Shown: in pieces, positions 57,931 to 64,000 of the stretch
How the letters are laid out: each line of letters opens with the position of its first letter
How positions within the stretch are numbered: position 1 is the stretch's first letter
From: Echinarachnius parma
Lineage: Eukaryota; Echinodermata; Echinoidea; Clypeasteroida; Echinarachniidae
Assembly: GCA_037951105.1 (NCBI GenBank)
Contig: JBAMJV010007478.1
Location: 1 to 64,000, forward strand
Length of the DNA stretch: 64,000 nucleotides
Direction: 5' to 3'
The notes under the pieces: model-generated
What the model was told of the DNA's origin: nothing
What the model saw: only the letters and a program-made list of their open reading frames with translations
Database searches by the model: none
Position numbers and translations under genes: made by a program

Positions 57931-58537
57931 AAAGTATCGTTAAATGCAGAAATATCAGTTAAAACGTTTATGGAAGCCGCTGACATTGAGCCTAAATTGA
58001 CCGTCAGTTTGGCCTGTCTACGCTGACCACAATACGCTCGTTCGTGCGATACGTGGAGTGCAAAACCACGTGCCGCATTTGCCATAGGATTAGCACGCAG
58101 TGCACGAGGGTGCATATCAACATACAACCGTCGGTGATATCAATTTACAGTAAATGAGTGTTTTATAATTTACCAAATATATCAATTAGTAGGCGGTTTC
58201 CAGGCCAAACTTGTATCATCCCGTATTAGCAAAAACATATTCTTTCACACGATTGGTAATAAGAGCGTTTCATTTTGTGTGTGTGGGGCGTTTCCCACTA
58301 CTGGCATTTGCCTTTAAAGGTTGTATGACATGGAAATCACATAACAGGCAGAATTTCACTCTGGAGATTTTTTTTACGAGGCGGGGCCTACGCTTGCCTT
58401 AGCAAAATGAACAAAATAATTGCAAAAATATTTAAAGATTAACAAAACATATTTCGGTTAAACAGTTTACAAATATTTGATGTATACACTATTACAGATA
58501 AATAGAAGTCAACATGTATTTGCAATACATGGCCCCT

Positions 58538-59689
58538 TTAAAGGGATCTAGTACCCTTGCAAACTTACTTAGAACTCTATATTTATTATCTCTGTTTGAT
58601 TCTCGCTTGGAAGCTTATCAAGCAAATGACCAATCAGAGGGGCTGTAACAAATCTACACTGGAAGGAGAACTATTTTCATATTACGTTATTTCCAATTTC
58701 TCTGTTTGTCCAATCCCTCCATGCATAACGAGCTATTATTTCGCACAAGAAGTCATAAAGCAGTGATGTAAATCAACAATATTGCATTTAAACACAAATA
58801 TGTTTGTTTTCTCTCTGTGAGTGAATTGTTTGTCTTGGACCCCGACTGTAATTGGTTGCTAGCCTTGATGTGGCCGAAGTTTGATTTACAGACCCATTTA
58901 ATTAATTTCAATATTATATGAAAGTACAATTGACACATTCATTTAAAACCATAAGATTATACACTCATAATAGTGTGAGATACATTTGATTATTGACATA
59001 GAGTTTACGAATCGTGTATTAATAGAGGAGTACATGCAAACATGCGTGCAGTAGGACCATGGTATAGGAACAAGTCTAAGAAAGGTGCGACTTTGCACTT
59101 TAGCAAAAATGCACCTTTATAGGTGCACACTATGGTACAACTTTAATCCTATGCCGAGTCTACACCTTTTCCCGTTACTTTGCACCATTTATCAACCTTT
59201 TTTTTCTTACTGTGTAGCGGTTGTCACATACCTCATTGTATTTGTATAACCATTCGAAGTATGGATTAATTTCGTTTTTTAAAGCTCTTTTTCGTTATGA
59301 GGATATAATGTTTGAAGTGTTCGGATTTAAAATATCCATTTGATAATTTCAAATGTGCACATAGTTAGTGCATTGAGTTAGCACATATCACTCTGCATAA
59401 TTTGTGCTCATTACTTGGCCATTTTACATGTATTTTGCCAAGTTCACGCAGCACTCTCAGAGGACATATGAGATCACATACTGCGGATTGGTTGTGTGAG
59501 GTTGTGTAAAGTTGTCTAGTTGTGTGGTTCGTATGATACACAACCTTTCACATCTATGGTTCATATAGTCAAATGATAGTACACAACTTGTATACACTAC
59601 TAATTTGCAGTGCATATAATTATATCAACTTTTGGTCAACACTTTGTTAGTTTTTGCACATGTAAACAAAGTTTACTATATCCCTTTAA
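58538..59689. mobile_element. TTAA-ended element, 1.15 kb
   Basis: Left end TTAAAGGGATCTAGTACCC, right end TTTACTATATCCCTTTAA: short inverted repeats ending in TTAA. Different body from the MITE family. No transposase. Confidence 0.6.
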
Positions 59690-60356
59690 AACTGTATTTA
59701 AATTGTATACATTATTGTTAAATACAATTTGAATATAATTGCATAATAAAATGTAGCAAGTAGAAGACAAATTTCCAATAAAAATATTCATTAGATTTTA
59801 ATTTATTAAATTCCCTCTTATGTACGGTTATATAGATTGAAACCAAAATATGTTTCACTATTGAAGGTGCATACTCGTTCTACTTGATTGTTTCGACCGC
59901 GTCAACAATTACAAAATAAACCAAATTATGCAGCTGCTATATAATGACGTAATGACAAATTCAAATAAAATAAAATTTACAAACCGGAGTTATGTCTCCT
60001 TATCTTTACCGGTCACATATTATTTGAATTTTGCCCCCCAAAAATACGTGATTACACAAATCTCTTGTATTTTTCTGGAAATTCTGGAAAATAGTCGGAA
60101 AAGTTTGACATTAATTGTCAACATGGTTGGCATGATAAAGGTTTACAAAACCTTGTTCAGAGATCCTTTGAAGAGCGCATGCAAACATTTGCCTTTAACG
60201 ATTTAGTATAACATGAACTATACTATTCTACATACTTATATTCGCTACATCCATTAAACTACAATTTGTTCAAAAGTAGCAGCGTATTATTTGTTTTTCT
60301 GCGTACATAAATTAAATGACTTTTTTTTGTGTGTTTTGTGTCCAATTTCTGTCCAG

Positions 60357-60420
60357 GTCAGAACGAAGAATGGCGCCGGGGAAGGTGAATGGTCACTTCC
60401 GGTATATGCCACGACTGGAG
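60357..60420 (+). CDS. Exon: fibronectin type III domain 3, last strand
   Basis: 64-nt exon, phase 0 in, phase 1 out, acceptor CTGTCCAG, donor GTAATG. The peptide VRTKNGAGEGEWSLPVYATT then G completes the FN3 domain: joined to ...NTMYSIE it gives the usual Y-I-V---N-AGEG-WS ending. The NGAGEG block is a strong FN3 signature. The exon lies 3.0 kb from its partner. Confidence 0.87.
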
Positions 60421-60925
60421 GTAATGACAATGATACCTATGGGTCAACGGTAGATGATAATGGCTAGTCCAGATTCTTTGAAACAAATATTCCAAGTACG
60501 GTACATGAACATGATGAAGTAGAGATAGCTTAAAAGAAGAAGAAAAACCCCTTCAGGAAACGCGCCTTTTGAATAATAATACTCAAATACGGTAATTTTG
60601 TATTCACATTATTCTTTGACATACTTATGTGAATGCAAAAGAAATCATAGAATATTATGTTTTGAGATATGTCATAAAAATGCCGTAGGCAATTATGCAG
60701 CCACAATTTAAAAAACGAAATTAAACCGGGACCCTACAAACAAATACATGTACATCATACATGTACATACATTAATTTATCATTATGTCTATAATTCAGT
60801 TTTCACTTTCATGCATTCTTTACACAAACCGCGAGCATGGTGAGGGTGATTTCAATATTATAACTTTCAATTATGAGTATTTCATAACGGACTCTTTTTC
60901 TCTCAACGTTCTTGTGTTACCACAG
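60421..60925 (+). other. Intron before TM exon
   Basis: 505 bp with no repeat recognised. In the unspliced frame a stop follows about 15 codons after 60420, which could yield a secreted form if the intron is retained. Confidence 0.6.
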
Positions 60926-61016
60926 CCGGTGCTCCCTTGGCGGCTATCGCAGGAGGCGTTGTTGTGGGTGTCATCATCCTCATCCTCATCCCTCTTCTCG
61001 TCTTCTTCATCCTCCG
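60926..61016 (+). CDS. Exon: transmembrane segment of Tie-like receptor
   Basis: 91-nt exon, phase 1 in, phase 2 out, acceptor TACCACAG, donor GTTTGC (weaker than the others). It encodes PGAPLAAIAGGVVVGVIILI then LIPLLVFFIL and half of an Arg codon. About 26 uninterrupted hydrophobic residues followed by R-W-R-K make a single-pass helix with the positive side inward. The phase-2 junction with 61798 completes CG+T as Arg and opens the only long frame of the next exon, which supports the weak donor. Reading through the donor would stop after six codons (61033-61035). Confidence 0.8.
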
Positions 61017-61797
61017 GTTTGCTCATGAAATCATATAACTGTTAAAATGCAAAACTACAATCATGTTCAACATTATTTTCCACGTGCATATTCTGTAATA
61101 TTCCCGTGGGTTTGTGCGCGTATGAAGTATTTGTGCATATTTTTACAAACCCACATTGTTGGCATGAGGAGAATGCGTGAGCTAATGGGCCCTGTTCGAC
61201 TTTAAACGAGTGTATGTTCAGAAATAAGAAAATAAAGAAAGTATCTGTGAAATTTACTGTAGCGTGCATGGTGACATGGAAGTTGTTATTGGCATGTTGA
61301 AGGACATTCTAATTTACAGAATATCAAATCGTAAATTTCATGGTGAAGATTAATACATTTTTACAACAATGTCACAAAAAATTAGCATTCATCATGTTCA
61401 TTTTATCATGTTCCCAGACACTAACATATCAGTGTTTTGATTTGTCGATGTATAATTAATCCAACAGAATAGTCAAAGGCAGGCGGTGTAATCCAGCATA
61501 TAAAAACCTACCGCGAAGTCATAGATAAAGATACATGAAACATTATAATAAATAATTGCATCTTTTCGGTTGATCACATAGATTTATTTTCCTTCGGGTT
61601 TGTGTCGGGTTTAAAGTTATTTTAACTAGCACAAACATTCCAAAGGGATTCTGGGGACTATTGAAATCATACAAGCTTTGACGCTCAGATGTTAGAGCAA
61701 CAATCTAACGTTATGAAGGTCTCAAGTTCAATTCCCAGCCAAGCACAACTTTTTTTGCTCATTGTTATAATATCATTAATGTTCTTTTCTTGTGCAG
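61017..61797 (+). other. Last intron
   Basis: 781 bp. Nothing recognised except a tRNA-like segment at 61677-61756 shortly before the acceptor. Confidence 0.65.
61677..61756 (+). ncRNA. tRNA-like / SINE-head remnant with pol III boxes
   Basis: GCTCAGATGTTAGAGC (D-arm and A box, 61683-61698), AGTTCAATTCC (B box, 61725-61735) and a T7 run at 61750-61756 that could end pol III transcription. Anticodon and T stems pair poorly, so a working tRNA is unlikely. Confidence 0.3.
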
Positions 61798-62095
61798 TTG
61801 GCGAAAGGGCGCACGAACATCGCGAGAGGAAAAGTCATTTGGACAAAGCAAGGAACCAAGTCCAGAGAACTCGACACCCCTTCCCCTGTACCAAGGGCTG
61901 TGGAAGGCGGCACATGTCTCTACAGCTCCTCTGACCGATCACTCGCCAGATTATGAAGACGTCGATGAGGGAGCATACGAATATCCAGCAGCAGCTACGT
62001 CATCAGAAGACGCACCTCATCTTTACCATGCTTACCTTGATTTTGACCAGCCCTCTGTCAAGAAGGAAGGGGAGTATGAAACTCCCTTTTGTTGA
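61798..62095 (+). CDS. Exon: cytoplasmic tail of Tie-like receptor, with stop
   Basis: 298-nt last exon, entered in phase 2 after acceptor TGTGCAG, ending TGT TGA at 62095. The tail (about 98 residues) starts RWRKGARTSREEKSFGQSKE, then PSPENSTPLPLYQGL, DHSPDYEDVDEGAYEYPAAA, HLYHAYLDFDQP and GEYETPFC. No kinase motif (GxGxxG, HRD, DFG) is present, whereas Tie receptors carry a split tyrosine kinase of several hundred residues here. Seven tyrosines lie in acidic or proline contexts; YEYP and YETP fit the pYxxP pattern bound by Crk/Nck-type SH2 domains, and YLDF and YQGL fit YxxPhi sorting signals. Function as a docking tail is inference. Confidence 0.78.
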
Positions 62096-62890
62096 ACTTG
62101 TTAATTACCCGGCCTTGGGAGGTTTACTTATTCGTAGCCCTACCAGTTATTTAATGGGAAAGAACACTATACAGTATAATAACCTTTTTGTAACGTTTTG
62201 TTAATTGTCAAACTGGGTGGTAGGGGATAAAACGCTTGTATTTTAATTGCTTATTCACATTTTATGTGACTATTTCCCTCCATCTCACTCTCAATATCAT
62301 TGCATTTCTTGTATATTGTCTTTAGTTTTTATTTCTTCTAACATTCTCTCATCTTAATGTGATAAATATGTGTAGATACAATCAATATAAATGTGGCTAT
62401 TATTGAGTTAAGAATGGGAAGGTGTTTAAATATTGCGCTCTTTAAGTTCGTGCATTGTACATAGCAGATCTTAATATTTGTTTATGTTATTACTAGTTTG
62501 TTTTCAGATTGAAATCGATGTACGCAGATTCACATGAAAAGGTGCATGATGTGGATGGGTGGTGTATTGGGTGTGTGAGTATGTATGCACTAAGTCTAAT
62601 TCCTTGGTGTTTACTTGGTGTTCCTTGGTGTATGTAAAATGTGTGGGTCAACGTTAATGGGAGTGGGCGGGGTAGGGGTAGTTGGGGGGGGGGGGGGGGG
62701 TAGGAGGGGTAAGGGAGCTTACGGATCAAATTATTTGTTATTGCATCTTCCGTATTATCGCAGTATATATAATTATATTGGTATATTTTATAGTATGTAT
62801 AATTATATTAGTTCATGAAAGACTATGATGTATACCGTATATTATTTCTTTCATTCTCACCAACGATGGTTATAAATTACTATTGCTTTG
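62096..62890 (+). other. Putative 3' UTR and downstream sequence
   Basis: No canonical AATAAA was found by eye; AATATAAAT-type words near 62386 are possible weak signals. A G run lies at 62683-62700. No further coding sequence or kinase exon is visible. Confidence 0.5.
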
Positions 62891-63419
62891 TTAAAGGAGT
62901 AGTACAGTTTTGGTAAGGCTGAACTTTAGTTACCAAAACCTGCACAGTAACATTACAAACTAATAGTTATAACTCCACCATGCTCGAAAGGTATACAAAA
63001 TTACAGACCACTAAGTAAAAAGCCCGTTATCATTAAAAAAGAACCATTAAAAAACAAGAAGGCGCTCTCTAAAAATGCATTGGTTTTAACCATTTTTCAT
63101 ACAAAATTATGCATGTGATGTTTTGTTCAAAAAATTATTAAATAGAGAGATCATCAACAACTAATTTTTGAAAACCGCTTTTTGAAAAGTTTTGAAAAAG
63201 TGTAAGCATTTTAAAAATATTTTTACAAATCATCGGATTTATTACGATCGGATATATTTATTGATATTTCAGCCATTTCTGAACCGATTTTGACCAAATA
63301 AAGTTTATTCTGCCATTAAAAATGAATGTTCTTTCAAATTCGACACTCAGTTTTTCATAACCTCACAACAAAATTGTTTGTGCAGCGCCCTCTCTACCAA
63401 AATTGAACTACCCCTTTAA
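62891..63419 (-). mobile_element. TTAA MITE, copy 6 (reverse orientation)
   Basis: TTAAAGGAGTAGTACAGTTT at the left, TTGAACTACCCCTTTAA at the right; body matches copy 5 closely and copy 1 in reverse. Confidence 0.88.
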
Positions 63420-63610
63420 CTTTGTTGATATACGCATATTACGTGATGAATGGTTGATAACATATGTCCTGTTGTGATCTATGTTGACCGAGTAATGTGT
63501 GAACATTTCACATTAAATGGATATGATAGGCCTATGGCCATGTAATGAGCGAAAATTCAAAGTGATATTCGCTAACTCATTGCACTGGCTTTGTACACAG
63601 CTATACAATT
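63420..63610. repeat. Dispersed repeat, inverted copy of 22380-22612
   Basis: Contains TAATGAGCGAAAATTCAAAG and CATTGCACTGGCTTTGTACA, which correspond in reverse to words near 22430-22490. Confidence 0.5.
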
Positions 63611-63757
63611 CTAGTGGATATTTAAAAATTACGAATAAAAAAAATCTTAATCGTAAATATCGTTTTAACAAAAGGGAAATTCATATAACCGACATTTGTT
63701 CCATGCTTCTATTCTTAATACGAATACATCAATTGTTCAATTGTATGAGTATGTTAT

Positions 63758-64000
63758 GTGGTGAGGCAAGATTGGTAGAGCGCGCGCTTTCCGATCATGA
63801 GATCCCGAGTTCGAACCATGCCCACCAAGCCCACTGCGTTTGTCCTTCAGCAAGACAATTTATCCACAATTGCTGCTCTCTACCCAGGTGTATAAATGGG
63901 GACCCGGTAGGAGGTGAAAGCCTATATGTGATGGATCTTCTCAATGCCCATGAGCCGCTTGGAAGGAATGCTCCCCAGGGAGTGAAGATGGTGCACGCAA
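63758..64000 (+). mobile_element. tRNA-derived SINE (runs off window)
   Basis: Pol III A box TGGTAGAGCG (63773-63782) and B box GAGTTCGAACC (63807-63817) in a tRNA-like head, followed by a body with CTTCAGCAAGACAATTTATC and CTCTCTACCCAGGTGTATAA. That body is of a kind found in many invertebrate SINEs. The 3' end lies outside the window. Confidence 0.75.

Larger units (their letters stand above)
57336..60356 (+). other. Intron inside FN3 3
   Basis: 3.0 kb; holds a hairpin-rich TIR MITE (57517-57930) and a TTAA element (58538-59689). 57931-58537 and 59690-60356 show nothing recognised. Confidence 0.7.
10993..62095 (+). other. Gene model: kinase-less Tie-like receptor (13 exons, 5' end outside window)
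   Basis: Joined exons: 10993-11127, 28081-28242, 29877-30008, 32833-32988, 51671-51811, 53812-54102, 54406-54717, 55377-55447, 56263-56488, 57094-57335, 60357-60420, 60926-61016, 61798-62095. All have AG/GT borders and the phases match at every junction, giving one open frame of 772 codons plus stop. Domain order is EGF x5, Ig, FN3 x3, TM, short tyrosine-rich tail. The cysteine pattern of the first three EGF modules and the domain order are those of Tie/TEK receptors, which are normally tyrosine kinases binding angiopoietin-type ligands; here no kinase exon follows the membrane span. The signal peptide and any earlier domains must lie left of the window, because 1-10992 holds only repeats. 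Repeat insertions explain the two giant introns (about 17.0 and 18.7 kb). Expression is not shown by the sequence. Confidence 0.8.

Noticed and set aside
60785-61045. Open frame ending SSSSSLFSSSSSSGLLMKS across the TM exon
   Set aside because: It is the wrong frame of the exon; the phase-1 frame gives the transmembrane helix and joins the flanking exons.
62100-64000. Kinase exons downstream of the tail
   Set aside because: No GxGxxG, HRD or DFG-like coding stretch is visible; the region holds UTR-like sequence, a MITE and a SINE.

Overview
This is eukaryotic (animal) genomic DNA. Coding sequence is split into short exons with GT-AG borders, introns run up to about 18.7 kb, and most of the window is interspersed repeats: L1/Tx1-like, Jockey-like, RTE and CR1/L2-like LINEs, a tRNA-derived SINE, hAT-, TTAA-, mariner- and Helitron-like DNA elements, and foldbacks. 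No bacterial or viral gene set is seen. The receptor type and the repeat mix suggest a marine invertebrate deuterostome such as an echinoderm or hemichordate. That assignment is inference; the species cannot be named from the sequence.

One host gene can be supported. Thirteen plus-strand exons between 10993 and 62095 join with matching phases into one 772-codon frame plus stop. They encode five EGF-like modules, one Ig-like domain, three fibronectin type III domains, one transmembrane helix and a tail of about 98 residues with seven tyrosines. The first three EGF modules and the EGF-Ig-FN3x3-TM order match the ectodomain of Tie/TEK (angiopoietin receptor) kinases. The last exon ends in a stop with no kinase domain, so the gene looks like a kinase-less Tie-like receptor. 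The signal peptide and start lie to the left of the window.

Layout. 1-10980 is repeats upstream of the first visible exon: two inverted copies of a 26-27 bp minisatellite (1-735, 10310-10980) enclose a degenerate L1/Tx1-like LINE, a TIR element with a perfect 9-bp target duplication, and two head-to-tail Helitron-like units of about 1.2 kb. 10993-11127 is EGF exon 1. The 17-kb intron after it holds a second L1-like LINE, an RTE tail between duplications of about 95 bp, an ORF1-like gene interrupted by a CR1/L2-like fragment, and a 4.8-kb foldback. 28081-32988 carries EGF exons 2-4 among small MITEs. The 18.7-kb intron 32989-51670 holds a long-inverted-repeat element (about 36800-44365) carrying a broken PIN/FEN-like gene with a Jockey-like LINE inserted, then a 6.3-kb foldback. 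51671-62095 carries EGF5, Ig, FN3 1-3, TM and tail. 62096-64000 is the putative 3' UTR, a TTAA MITE and the start of a SINE.

Borders and domain calls come from reading the sequence by eye; no alignment, gene prediction or RNA data were available.
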